Assembly (NCBI GenBank): GCA_002633005.1
Contig: NMRA01000707.1
Location: 1-21,471, forward strand
Reading direction: 5' to 3'
Length of the DNA: 21,471 nt
DNA from: Phoronis australis
Lineage: Eukaryota > Phoronida > Phoronidae
Position 1 is the first letter of the stretch; each line of letters opens with the position of its first letter. Shown here one piece after another: positions 1-9,948 of this stretch. The translations under genes and the position numbers were made by a program. Below the pieces are notes generated by a model that searched no databases, had not been told where the DNA came from, and was given only the letters and a program-made list of their open reading frames with translations.

Positions 1-2345
1 CATGTCACACCAAAAAACCGGCTTAAACGGCGTTAAGAGGTTTTTTTCTTCTATAACTCGGACCATAGGCCTTTAAGCCATGTTTAAGAATAATCTGCAT
101 TTCACAAAGGTCGCTTAACTTTTAGACGAGGGGTTTAGTAAGGTCAAGTTTAGACCTGGTCCACGTCAGTCAAATTTAAAATTGGACTTGTTCAGACCCT
201 GGTTTAACTGTTTAATAAGTCACACTTGCATGATATAGGTACAACTGAATGATGCTGCAATGTTAATTTACGAGGCAGTTTTTGAGCGAATATGGACTAT
301 TTTCAATATTCAGAAACGAACTCCAGGGCTCAATTGAATAACATTTTTTCATATCACTTGAAATGTAATAGCAATTTATGTAATATTTTAGCAAAAACTT
401 TTATCGTATATTATGGATTTTTAAGTAATAATTTTTGTAGCTGAAATATACGGGATAAGATAAGGATTAAGTAAAAAATAATACTCAATACATCAACAAA
501 GTGGAGTAGAAAAAAAAGAACATATCAATCAATATATTTGTTTATTTTAACTTTGTAAAACATCAATTCAAAAGTCATTACGACACATTTGAAGAATTAT
601 ATGAAAACAACGTTCCATGTTTGTTATACATTATGCAATACATTTCAATATATAAAATAATGCAACAATCCCAGCCATGAAACCTAGCACTTCTACAGTA
701 CTGACGTTCTGGAATAATCTTAATGTAAATGACAATAATTTTGATTTTGCCAACTTACCAATAGTTGTTCAGGATAATGCATAAGTTTGGAATGAACGTA
801 CAACACAATGGTAATTCCCAAAATTTTCGAAGAAATAACATTTTTATAGTTTCACAGAAATCACGCTAGCCTTTGATTTTCAAGTTTGAAATTTAAAACC
901 CTGCTTGTGTGTTCACAGGGAATAATGCATCAGTAAATTAATTTTGTTGTCACGTAGTTATACACTGCAACACAGAAGTTATGTTTCAAAGTGAGCTCTG
1001 CCAGGCAAAGTGATGACTAAAATTCGAAACACAATCTTATCGGCTGTGGAGCATAGCAAGTGAATATATGGGAAACAAGCTGTTTGGGTGCAGCAGAATG
1101 CATCAAATAATAAGGTTCATTTGCGAATATAATGTTTCCATGAATGGACTGTCTACAAGTTAGCCAAATGATCCACGTATAGGATAGTATAATCTTCAGT
1201 AATATAACCTGAGGTAGGCGTATGGCTAGGATAATGCAGAGTAGTGCCTGGACATTGATGCAAACTCATCAACTCATAGTGTTTACTCTAAACTAACGTT
1301 TCACACTTTTGTTGAGGAGTAAAATGTTCGTCATCGAAGAGGCAACTACACAGTCGCATATTTTCTAGCCCCTGTAATAATTTCTCTGCTACTTCAGATC
1401 AGTATACACATATTCTCCACCTAAAGCGCACATCAAAATCAATGAATGGCAGATAAAGTTTTGGCTTCGATCAACTCGCAGTCCCGATTGTTTGAGGTTT
1501 AGTGATATATCTGACTCTTTGCAAGGCTTGGATTTGATGGTACAATGTTCTTAGCCTGGAAGTTAAAGGTGCGATCTATCAACTTCACTGTTAGAATATT
1601 TGAGAAACGTTTGTCATTTAATCTTAACTTAATTATGCTAGGTTTACGTACAGTTTCTTTTTTGTCATTTTCCACTGATTTTTTTTCCTAATTATTTCTT
1701 ATTTTGCTGAGTATTTCCATCACTTTGACTGAATCTCGAGCCCACTCTCCTCTCCACCAGCGTCACTCCCAACTTACGATATTTTCATAAACTACCCACT
1801 ACTATAAGATGACGAATTTCTAAGTCAAATTATTAACATTTACAAAGTTGTATCTGTCTAATGAAGTCCTGCATGACGTAGGTATTTAAAGACTTCACAG
1901 ACCACGTTTCTATGTCTGCCAAAGTCTTCGAGTTTCTGACTTAAATGATAGTCTTGTTCTGTATGTCGGTATCAGGTTAAATGGACTGAACGCCTATCAA
2001 CTGAAAACAAAGTAGTTAAATTTCAGAGTTAAATAAGAGCATCTTAATTTAAAATTTGGAGAGTGTTCCACTGCTGATTTTTTTGAACCTACTTGCTCCG
2101 GAAATATCTTGACATCGTCAATGGTGTGTTGGGTCACACTTGACCGTAATAACAATGTGCGTAACCACATTTACAGCATTCTTAACGCCACTCTGACAGT
2201 TATCTATCTCATGACAGCTGGCAGAATGTATAACGTATTGCACCGTTATTGATCCATAACCTTTCAGTATGGAGCTCAGGCAACAGTGTAAGATTGAGGC
2301 AGTCACATATGGGCGTAAGAAAGTTTGCTTACGGTGTGTGGGGTA
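1..2345. other. Gene-free 5' flank
   Basis: I see no coding region, RNA gene or clear mobile element here. The stretch is AT-rich with dense stops in all frames. It lies upstream of the peptide gene and could hold its promoter or a 5' UTR exon, but I could not place either. The short minus-strand frame near 2118-2306 has no signal peptide or motif and I do not count it as a gene. Confidence 0.6.
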
Positions 2346-2406
2346 GGTGGAGGCGAACTAGACGTGAGTGCGACATCCCTCTGTCCACGTTAGTTTCGCC
2401 TCCGCC
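2346..2406. repeat. Foldback (hairpin) with 21-base arms
   Basis: The left arm is 2346-2366 and the right arm 2386-2406, with a 19-base loop. Compared base by base, the left arm and the reverse complement of the right arm agree at 16 of 21 positions. The first 12 bases differ only at one T/C position, the last five are identical, and the mismatches cluster in the middle. The arms contain GGAGGCGAA and its complement TTCGCCTCC. This is probably the relic of a small foldback or MITE-type element. It lies about 80 bases upstream of the direct-repeat block at 2487. Confidence 0.6.
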
Positions 2407-2486
2407 ACAGGCCGGTTCATCACAGATCGTCCGATTCCCTTTGTACCTCGGTCGACACCCATTACGTCCCTAGACAAGAGATGTGA

Positions 2487-2865
2487 CTTATGAAAGACAC
2501 AAGCAGGCAAATAGTTTTGCGTTGACTGAGTCCAAGTTTGAGACAAGTCTGTATTTAGGTATTAGATCCTAGGAATTGAAAATAATTTATCTTGTTGTTA
2601 TTGTCGTTTCATAGAAAATATAAGTTCATCATTTTAAACGTTAGTGTTATAACCAATTAAGTTAACTCCACAAACACGGGGACATTTCCTACGACAGAGA
2701 TTGCCATGGATTCATTCCCTAGAATAACTAAATGGAAAAAATCTGCAATGTTCTGCGAAATTGCTTTAACGACGTTTCAGTTCCGATCTACCCCTTCTAC
2801 TCTACGTAAAAATTATTTCCTACCTCCTGGTGTTTATGGACAAAAGCTGCAAGGTCTTAGACAAT
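2487..2865 (+). repeat. Direct repeat, copy 1 (upstream of the peptide gene)
   Basis: This block matches 10091-10500 in the same orientation with substitutions and small indels. Landmarks present in both copies in order are ACTTAT near the start, TTGAAAATAATTTA, ACCAATTAA, GAGATTGCCATGGATTCATT, GCGAAATTGCTTTA, and TTTATGGACAAAA or TTCATGGACAAAA followed by CTGCAAGGTCTT. Homology fades after the last landmark. Neither copy keeps a shared reading frame, so this looks like duplicated non-coding DNA or two copies of an interspersed repeat. This copy lies about 300 bases upstream of coding exon 1. Confidence 0.75.
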
Positions 2866-3124
2866 GAGCCAGATCCCTAGTAGAAGCAGCTATTGGCCGT
2901 TTGCATGAAACCTATGTTGCCTAATTCTCAGAGACGCAGGCAGAAGCATGATTCTTTAACAGTATGTAGACATCTACGGTAGAGGGTGTACAGCAGACTG
3001 CATATCTGAATGTGTTTCAGTTTCTACCTGATAATACGGAAAGGCATTTTTTCTATTGATTATGGTAATGTTAGCAAAAGTTTAATGACACTTTGTTTTA
3101 ATTTCCTATACTTGTTTCTCCTTT

Positions 3125-3168
3125 TATATACCTGTTTCCCCGTAACATGATCTGATGCTTAATTACAG
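3125..3168 (+). promoter_or_regulatory. Start region of the peptide gene: TATA-like box or 3' splice site
   Basis: Two readings are possible. (1) TATATA at 3125-3130 is a TATA box, with transcription starting near 3155-3160 and a very short 5' UTR. (2) The pyrimidine-rich run from about 3114 followed by AATTACAG at 3161-3168 is a 3' splice site, so that coding exon 1 begins at 3169 and a non-coding 5' exon lies further upstream. The second reading would match the leader-exon layout I recall for mussel defensin and mytilin genes. The start codon at 3182 has G at -3. Sequence alone does not decide between the two. Confidence 0.4.
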
Positions 3169-3181
3169 AAAACTAGAAGTC

Positions 3182-3263
3182 ATGAAGTGCATCACCGTAT
3201 TCATTCTGTTGATGCTGGCTGTGGGATGCCTCCAGGCGGTGCCGGAAGATGGCGAAAACAACA
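3182..3263 (+). CDS. Secreted CS-alpha-beta (defensin-like) peptide, coding exon 1: signal peptide
   Basis: This exon encodes residues 1-27 and the first base of codon 28 of a 68-residue secreted peptide. It starts MKCITVFILLMLAVG, a classic signal peptide with one Lys followed by a hydrophobic core. Cleavage is most likely after Ala19 (Leu-Gln-Ala), leaving an acidic N-terminus, VPEDGENN. The exon ends at the donor GTGAGA (3264-3269), leaving phase 1; the A at 3263 plus GT at 9824-9825 rebuilds an AGT Ser codon in exon 2. The start has G at -3 and is the only ATG ahead of the hydrophobic core. If the intron is retained, the frame runs to a TGA at 3329-3331 and gives a 49-residue product with a basic tail. 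The gene call rests on the match in phase between a signal-peptide exon and a cysteine-domain exon; no transcript is available here. An unspliced 49-residue secreted peptide is the alternative. Confidence 0.8.
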
Positions 3264-5070
3264 GTGAGAACAATAACTGTCATTGCTCTGGGCGGATTTC
3301 CGCAAAAAAATTTCAAGTTAAAATGAAGTGATCATGGCCAGTCCTTGTAATGCCTGGCGATATCTTGCGAGGTTTTGCGTTTTCGCTAGTTCCATGCCTC
3401 CGCAGAACAGGAGCCTGATCAAACTTGCTAAAACTTCAAGTTTAAAACTGCATTCTGTCCTACGGCTTTGATAACCTAAAAATTGAATTGGGACTTTCAC
3501 TCAAATCAAATCGGTGTCAGAATATTTGTGACCGCGATGGACATCTACTTTTCGTCTAAGAACAAAAATATCGAAGCCTTCAACTACTCAAAAACCTGTT
3601 CAGAGTTTATCGACCTTTGACAACCTCTCAATTCAGAATCAAAAGTGATGATTATATCCACTATCTGAGACTTGAGTCCACAATTCAAGATCAGAAGAGC
3701 GCGGTCATGTTTTAAAGCTCCTTATCACAGGTAAGTGTTGATAGAGGCGTGTGATAAAGGAGTTATCAAGCGACAAGATTTCATACAAAAGAACTAGACT
3801 GTAATATCCATACCAACTCTTGGACAGATACCCAGCACCAGCCCACGGGTTGAATAATACGGTCATTGCCTGTTTTAACTTTAATTGGTCTAGGTGGACT
3901 GATTAAGATTGATGGTACATTAGCTACTAAAGGCCAATGAACCCAGAGGTATTTTGGAGTCAAAACATCCTACTACGCTGTGCTGATGTTTTAAACAAAT
4001 CCAAAACGAAATGCTGAATATAGGAAAAACAAAATATAAGCTCAAAAGGCATGTCAATTGACTCTGACTTTTTTCAATACTTCGATAAAACTGGACAAGT
4101 AATGAAAAATTATAACGAAAAACAAATAAAAAGTACATACACTGGGAGTATGGATAACAAAATTTCTACGCCAACACCGAAAAAAATCCAATGTTAAACT
4201 GTTCCATTCTTTGCAATTTTAAATGAAAATAAACAGTTTTTTTTTCCAGAGATATTTATTAACTCAACCAACCAGTACATAGTTGTGTGACAATATGACA
4301 TCTAGTTTAGTGTACATCAACAGTTAATAATTAGAATAAGTTATAGATTGTGAATATCTATTAATTCAAAGAAAACTAAAAAAGAAAGAATTAAACAATT
4401 TTATCACTGCCTCATTCATCACCGACAGACTAGGTGATTTGAAAACACATTTGAATTCGGGCTTTGCCCTCCCTTGAATGTCACGAATCTCTTGATAATA
4501 ACTCACAGTCACCATCGTCTGTGGCATAATGCATATAATCATGATACTATAACATGAACATATAATTAATAAATTACAATTTGGAAACAAATTGTTTAAT
4601 AATCAATGGTAGGCTACATTGCCACAACTTCACATGGCCAAACTTGAAAATGATGACCAATCATAAGCAAGCTCCAAATTAAGATACATTAATGATGTGG
4701 TTTCGTAAGCCTCCCGAAAATAGGAAGTGGACCCTGGGTTAAATTCAAGACTTAATTGTTCTGATGAGTAACAAGTATGAAATAAATCGAATCCCAAATT
4801 TACATAAGTGTTTTTTCGTGGTGTTAAAGTCCAAGCATTGATCACCCAAAATACATGTAGATCGGTTTCATCCACGTACACCACAAATCCAAAACGTAAA
4901 CAGGGAAGTTCCAAAGCAGTGATCTCCCTAGGTAACAAGGACACGTTTAATCGTGACCTTTCATTCCATGAGGATATGGCTACTTAACGCGTAGCTGGAT
5001 CAGTCAGCGCTAAGCCTAGTGACATTGCCATACGGAACTGCCACTCATTAACGGCAACAGACATTTTCAC

Positions 5071-5108
5071 GAAAGATGTCGCTCTTGTCGGTTGGCGACA
5101 AGTCTTTC
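5071..5108. repeat. Small compound hairpin
   Basis: An inner perfect stem, CTTGTCG and CGACAAG, encloses a five-base loop. It sits within an outer six-base stem, GAAAGA and TCTTTC, with a seven-base bulge on one side. It is intronic and may be chance or a relic of a mobile-element end. I see no RNA-gene hallmark around it. Confidence 0.35.
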
Positions 5109-5487
5109 ACTTATGGCACATCTCATTTACAAAATACCCCGAAAAACGGGTGATAAGGTTAAATCTCGCGAGATCATATCGGTTCGTAGCCGCACCAAAT
5201 AAACGCTTCGTCATTGTTGTAATTTGAATAGGTTTTTAGCAGCTAGGCCGGACTAAGTTCTTAAAAATGGTAATTGTAATCTTTGTAGATGACAAAATCC
5301 GTATTTGTCGACTCGTTTATGTGTCAAAAAAGACTTATCTCCCTTGTCATGCATACTCGGGGAAATCCCTGTAAATGGAATCCCCGGGTAGAATCGCGAC
5401 GAATGCGAACGATATTGGAGTACCTGTAGCATTAATTGAGGCAATTTTAAAACGAAACACATCATTGAAACGGTTTACTTATCACTA

Positions 5488-5507
5488 AGTGAACATAAAT
5501 GTTCACT
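5488..5507. repeat. Near-perfect 20-bp palindrome
   Basis: AGTGAACAT and ATGTTCACT are perfect nine-base inverted arms separated by AA. The site is intronic. It resembles a nuclear-receptor half-site pair (GAACA/TGTTC), but the spacer between those half-sites is four bases where steroid receptors use three, so I give no regulatory call. Confidence 0.4.
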
Positions 5508-5599
5508 GTGCGATTAAAATAAAACTAGCAGAAGCACGGTTGACAGGTCAACTAATTGCGCTATTGACGTTCCCACACTGACCTGCATTTTGTTTGTTT

Positions 5600-5735
5600 A
5601 TGAGCCCTGTACTTGACCAAACATTAGTAGATCTTTGCCGTGCACTAATAACAATACAAGAACAGCAACAATTTTTTGGGAGACATCAGTGATGATATTA
5701 CTGATGATGAAGAAACTAGTGGTGACGTTTTGTAG
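5600..5735 (+). pseudogene. Possible frameshifted small reading-frame remnant
   Basis: An ATG at 5600 opens 30 codons, starting MSPVLDQTLVDLCRAL and then Gln-rich, which end at TGA 5690-5692. A shift of one frame at the T6-G3 run (5672-5680) instead continues into an acidic stretch, GDISDDITDDEETSGDVL, that stops at TAG 5733. Both halves have coding-like composition (amphipathic helix, then an acidic tail), which suggests a decayed fragment of a larger, perhaps transposon-borne, gene. I do not recognise the family, and chance remains possible. Confidence 0.25.
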
Positions 5736-5743
5736 TACTGTTC

Positions 5744-5800
5744 CAGTGGCGGATCAAGGACCAGAAGGGGGGTCCAACATGTAACCTCTGGGAATTGGGA
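5744..5800 (+). repeat. GGCGGAT element end (interspersed repeat fragment)
   Basis: This starts with CAGTGGCGGAT, identical over 11 bases to the left end of the element at 9407, and is followed by a purine- and G-rich run (AGAAGGGGGGTCC) like that of the other copy. I found no matching right end nearby, so it is probably a truncated copy. The motif resembles a recurring repeat end I associate from memory with invertebrate genomes. Confidence 0.4.
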
Positions 5801-6878
5801 AGAGCGCGGTTGTATATGTACAGGCGTACCGAAACTGACCCGGAGTATGAAACTTCTGTTCGGGAAATCTATCGACTAAAAAATCAAACAAATAAAAAAC
5901 GGGAACGAGAGCCCTCCACGACATGGGGTCTGAGTCCCCCCACTTCTCCAGTACTGGTCCTTGTTACATTTCTTCACGCGTTTCTTTTTCCTTGCTGCAT
6001 CCCCTGCCCACCTAAATCAGCCTATGTTTTCCAATTAGTGATGAAATTAAAGGAAGTTATTAAGTATTGTATGCTCACCCTAAGGCTCTGACATCAACAA
6101 GTGATGGTGTAAAATGCTTGCAAAACTAGGAATTAGCTTCCAACGTGGCAATGGTGGTAATCAACGAAGGTCGCATTGTGTTAGAATGGTGAGTTTAATG
6201 CAGACAAAATACTTTCAATAACATCTAGAATTTCTAAATCTGAGCCTGGAAGTTTTACGGAAATCTGGGAAATCTGCCAAAAATAATCAAAAACATCAAT
6301 TTATTCGATGCAGATGCACTAAAAAAATGCCTCCCAAGAGACACGACAACTTGGATTTAACAAGGAATCCAGCAGCCCTTTTAGGTCACCCTGAAGTACA
6401 AAAATTGGGACAGAATCGGAAATCCAAATCATTAAAATAAGATTTTCATGGGTGATTTTACTGTCAAAATTGTCCTTTAATTTTTTTTATTTTTAATAGC
6501 GTATCTCCACCAGTGATAGTGCTATCAAAGCAACAAATGTGCAGAGAACATCATGTAGGCAAGCATTCTTAACCTTAACTATATATATGAAATCCATAAT
6601 CTATAACATTTTAAATGCTTCTGTAAAAGCAATCATGTATTATACATTGACATTAGATGCTAAAGACACAATTGTAACGTTTCATTATCTCGGTATACCA
6701 TTTATTTTTTCCAAAACATATCTTAACAATAACATCTTATCACATGACACAAGTTCCTTTGGTATATACATGTATCAGTCTAGCAAATAAAAACATTATT
6801 CTTTGATCAAAACCCCTTAAGCATATTAAGCACTAAAATAGTTCTGTGACTAACTCACTATGTAACTGATTTTAACAT

Positions 6879-6970
6879 CACACACACACATAACACACAN
6901 AACACACACACACACACACCCTCACACACACACGCACACACAAACACGCACACACACAGACACAAACACC
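6879..6970. repeat. (CA)n microsatellite with one undetermined base
   Basis: This is an interrupted CA dinucleotide tract with variants TAACACACA, CACGCACA and CAAACACG. Position 6900 is N, so the true length around it is uncertain. It lies in the large intron and is a natural length polymorphism. Confidence 0.95.
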
Positions 6971-7159
6971 ATTTCTTGTAAAAAATATTCATACACGTAG
7001 CTTATAAATAAGAAATTCCCTCAAGATTTTTAAATCGAAAGCATTACGTCATGACTATATAACCAAAACGGGTACTGCCCCTATTATCTGCCTCAGAGTC
7101 AATAACTGAAATTGACTATTGATAGCTGTTGTCACTTACGATTTCTGCCGTTCGTCATT

Positions 7160-7210
7160 ATTCTAGACCGGCAATCTAGAGACCAGTGGTTCGATCCCCA
7201 GTTGGGATCC
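7160..7210 (+). repeat. Degenerate tRNA-like or SINE-head relic
   Basis: TCTAGA, seven bases (CCGGCAA) and a second TCTAGA form a stem with a seven-base loop, the size of an anticodon arm. About nine bases on, GGTTCGATCC matches the RNA polymerase III B-box consensus. Against a real tRNA: the loop has C where U33 is expected, the T-stem pairs only in its two inner base pairs, and no D-arm or acceptor stem can be fitted. The best reading is a decayed tRNA-derived SINE or tRNA pseudogene. Confidence 0.35.
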
Positions 7211-8280
7211 TTATTTTACTCTGATTATTCGAAATGTTTCATTACTGGCCAACCTCAGAGTCTATATATTTACTATGTCATTTTTAAACCTGGTGTAATA
7301 TACCGCACCACCACTAAAGATCAAAAACTGAACAATAAGTTGGCATCACTTTTGCAACTTTTTCTTAAAGCAGATCCTCTTATAAACAAGAACAGTCATC
7401 CATCAGTTTTACAGTTAACTACATACTTAATTTCAAAAATCATTCACGCAAAAATTCTCTAGTTTGGGAGAGTGAATAATTATTTTGTTCGAAGTCGAAG
7501 CTAGTCCCAATTTTAAGAACTTCACACAAGTGTTTGTCAGAAATTCAAGGGGAATGGTAACAATTTATTAAATGTTTGTCATGAGAGTCGCTTTTTATGA
7601 ACTTATAGGAGTATTCTTGCAACCTGTTATGCTACAACATAGCGTTAGGAATTTGGAAAGTACGAAAAGATAAAAATCACTCATGCCTCAAGTTTCAGGA
7701 TGAAAAAAATAAATTTCTGCCATGATTTCTGTCTTCTGTCTCAATCTGGAGAGATTTTAATGTAATATATCACCGATCTATTTGCTATCATCAACTATGT
7801 CACCTTTGCTGAAATATATGTTAAAACAATTGTAAGCTATAAATGTGATCCATCTGAAAAATGTTCAACCATACACTATTGTCAGCATGATGATTAATAC
7901 ACGCAGCAGGCAATAGCCTCTGTACGGCACAGAGTTGAGGCTTTTTGGCAAACACCTACAAATATCCCATACGTTATCGCTACAGTGAAGTCATTCTTAG
8001 TCATACCAATAAGTAGTGAATGACACATGGTGACAGAAGTGGTAGCCCATGTGGACGATTTCCCACTTCTTTCACAATTTTCCAAAGAAGCGACTTGTCA
8101 TCCAGGTCCCTCATGGGAAGTCTAAGCCCACTTTTTTCTGAAGTCTTGCAAAGATCATCCAAATATGTACTGATTTTAAACAAGTTTCCGATCAAGTTGC
8201 TCATTTGAGTATTTAGACATGTTTGACAGGAAAGGCTTTGGTTGTTGATAATACTCAAATACTGAATACCCATGTTCATC

Positions 8281-8332
8281 TAACTCGGACTCAAAATTTA
8301 ACATGGTCTACTAAGTCGGACTGAAAATTTAA
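8281..8332 (+). repeat. Two-copy 31-bp tandem repeat
   Basis: The 21 bases at 8281-8301 recur at 8312-8332 with 19 of 21 identical (TAA-CTCGGACT and TAA-GTCGGACT, then AAAATTTAA). It is a small intronic minisatellite with no visible function. Confidence 0.6.
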
Positions 8333-9406
8333 TAATCTCTTTGCTCCTGTTGGCTTCTAAGAGACAGATGGCAAATCAATTAGAAAATGTTTTTGTCGAT
8401 CTTGAGACTGAGCAATGAGAATGCTGACATCCATTCTTGCTTATTTTTGCAGCTGTGTGAGTTTTGAATAAAACGGAATGCATGAGCTGCACATAAACAC
8501 AGGTCTTGTGTCCAACAAATCATTGTTGCATTGAATGTAAACGAGTTAAAGAATCCAAGTACTTCTGCTTAATGCAACATTTTTAACTTTGTGTGCGTGA
8601 GAGTCAGAGTATAACAGTTTGCCACGTAATATGCATGTCTTTGACTTTGCCTTTTTAAGTGGAGTATTACAGTCACCATCTGAAATTAAATATACGTTAA
8701 TAGTAAAGGCTTTCAATTTTTACTAACATGACTGATGTGCATCCTAAAATTATATGCGTTCAAGTGAGTTGACTTACGGCTGTAAAATTTTAATCATGCG
8801 GGTCACTTTTAGTACTGCAGATGGGAATTATGCTTAATTAACATTTTGCAGAAATTCTGTAGTTACAGAATTAAAACATGCGACTCTGCTCGCAGAAAAT
8901 GGTCCCCGGCATGTATAACAAGTTTTCAAGTAATTAGGTGTGATCAGACTGAACTCTGAAATCGAAGTCCAAGCGGCCACAGTCACGGTGATGTGTCGAA
9001 ATCAAAAGGTCACCAATTTATGTTCAAATCAGACCCCTTTTAACTCATCACCGTGCAGACGTACATGGCTATTCCAGGTTAGATTCCCGGTTCGGAGATT
9101 GATCTGAGTCGGCATTTACAACTGTTGTTCAGTAACATTTACATGGATTCAAAAAAGCAATAGGCCTACTGCCTAACCCAGAAATTGCGAGCCACCATGT
9201 TTACAAAAGCGCCGTCTACCGACCGAAATGATAGAAATGAGCTACTTTCGTGCAGGCTAATGTACTCCATATGAGTAAGTATATACACGCTGTGTGGGCT
9301 TAAGTAGTAAATGGGCAACAGAGGAAATTTTGGAAGTTGTCATTGAAATCCTCAACAATGTGGTAGTCAACTTGTATGCCTTCACGAACTGCACTGTTGG
9401 TCTAAT

Positions 9407-9562
9407 CAGTGGCGGATTTAAGGAAGCCAAGGGGTCCATGACCCACCTAACATTTTCCAAGATTGCATTGGCAGTTCGAGAGTGCAAGTGTTTGACGGGA
9501 AAATCCTGTATAATACTCTGTCCTGCCCCCTCCCCTAATTCAGAGTCCTGTATCCGTCGCTG
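9407..9562. mobile_element. Small MITE-like element with imperfect terminal inverted repeats
   Basis: The left end, CAGTGGCGGAT, and the reverse complement of the right end (ATCCGTCGCTG) agree at 9 of 11 bases. Inside the ends, the left has CCAAGGGGTCC and the right has CCCCCTCCCC, again roughly complementary. The element is about 156 bp with no coding capacity, which suggests a non-autonomous DNA transposon. No clear target duplication is visible. It lies about 260 bases upstream of the cysteine exon. The overlapping long frames on both strands (9294-9785 and 9257-9640) run through it and are probably chance. Confidence 0.45.
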
Positions 9563-9823
9563 CTCATTGATAATCATCTGTTCTATTGATACATATCTGA
9601 CCTGTTCCACGTGTCTCATTATTTCCTTGACGGAACACACCCTCCTCCAACAACGCTATGCAACAACTTGGGTTTCGGTCACATTTTATATTTTGGTCGT
9701 GAAATTCCAACGCTGCACCCCACCGAACCTCATCCACTGGTTGAAACTGCATACGATTACTATTAGAATGGTAATGATGATCTAAGACAGCATTTTACAA
9801 GTGACTAATGTCCTCTATTTCAG

Positions 9824-9948
9824 GTTTGACTGATGACGCTTGTGAAAATGCGAGTTGCAACGCGGGGTGCGAAAATAATTTACACCTAAGTGGAGAGTGT
9901 TTTCCCTTGGCTGGCGAAAATAGCGTATGCGTATGTAACTATGTTTAG
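9824..9948 (+). CDS. Secreted CS-alpha-beta (defensin-like) peptide, coding exon 2: cysteine domain
   Basis: This exon encodes residues 28-68, the stop and the whole cysteine domain. The acceptor is CTCTATTTCAG (ends 9823), and GT completes Ser28 from exon 1. Six cysteines lie at 34, 39, 43, 53, 63 and 65: C-x4-C-x3-C-x9-C-x9-C-x-C. The CxxxC (SCNAGC) and CxC (CVC) pairs and the GEC-x9-C gamma-core (Gly51-Glu52-Cys53 to Cys63) are the hallmarks of the cysteine-stabilised alpha-beta fold of invertebrate defensins and scorpion channel toxins. Mollusc defensins often have eight cysteines; this has six. The mature peptide (about 49 residues) has nine Asp/Glu, one His and no Lys or Arg, so it is strongly anionic, unlike typical antimicrobial members. 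N-glycosylation sequons are NNS (26-28, made by the splice) and NAS (36-38). TAG at 9946-9948 abuts the donor GTAAGG, so the 3' UTR is split. The fold is a pattern-based inference; the role (immunity, signalling, channel or metal binding) is unknown. Confidence 0.82.

Larger units (their letters stand above)
3264..9823 (+). other. Intron 1 of the peptide gene (6,560 bp)
   Basis: The intron runs from GTGAGA to a CTCTATTTCAG acceptor, phase 1. It is long for so small a gene. It contains several repeat-derived features listed separately: a frameshifted relic, a GGCGGAT element start, a CA microsatellite, a tRNA/SINE-like relic and a small inverted-repeat element. I searched by eye for alternative or duplicated cysteine-domain exons and found none. 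Frames within it, such as the 104-codon minus-strand frame at 4630-4944, show no signal peptide, domain or splice support. Confidence 0.7.

Noticed and set aside
4630-4944. 104-codon minus-strand frame
   Set aside because: It has no signal peptide, domain, codon pattern or splice context, and it lies within the long intron of the opposite-strand gene.
5488-5507. Steroid hormone response element
   Set aside because: The half-sites GAACA and TGTTC are four bases apart where the consensus spacing is three, and nothing else supports it.
6114-6194. Short frame from ATG 6114 ending at a consensus donor GTGAGT
   Set aside because: It is about 25 codons with stops just upstream, no acceptor in frame, and no recognisable protein.
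9257-9785. Overlapping long frames on both strands (163 codons plus, 127 codons minus)
   Set aside because: They overlap each other and run through a small inverted-repeat element. Neither has a recognisable domain, and the plus frame ends just before the intron acceptor.
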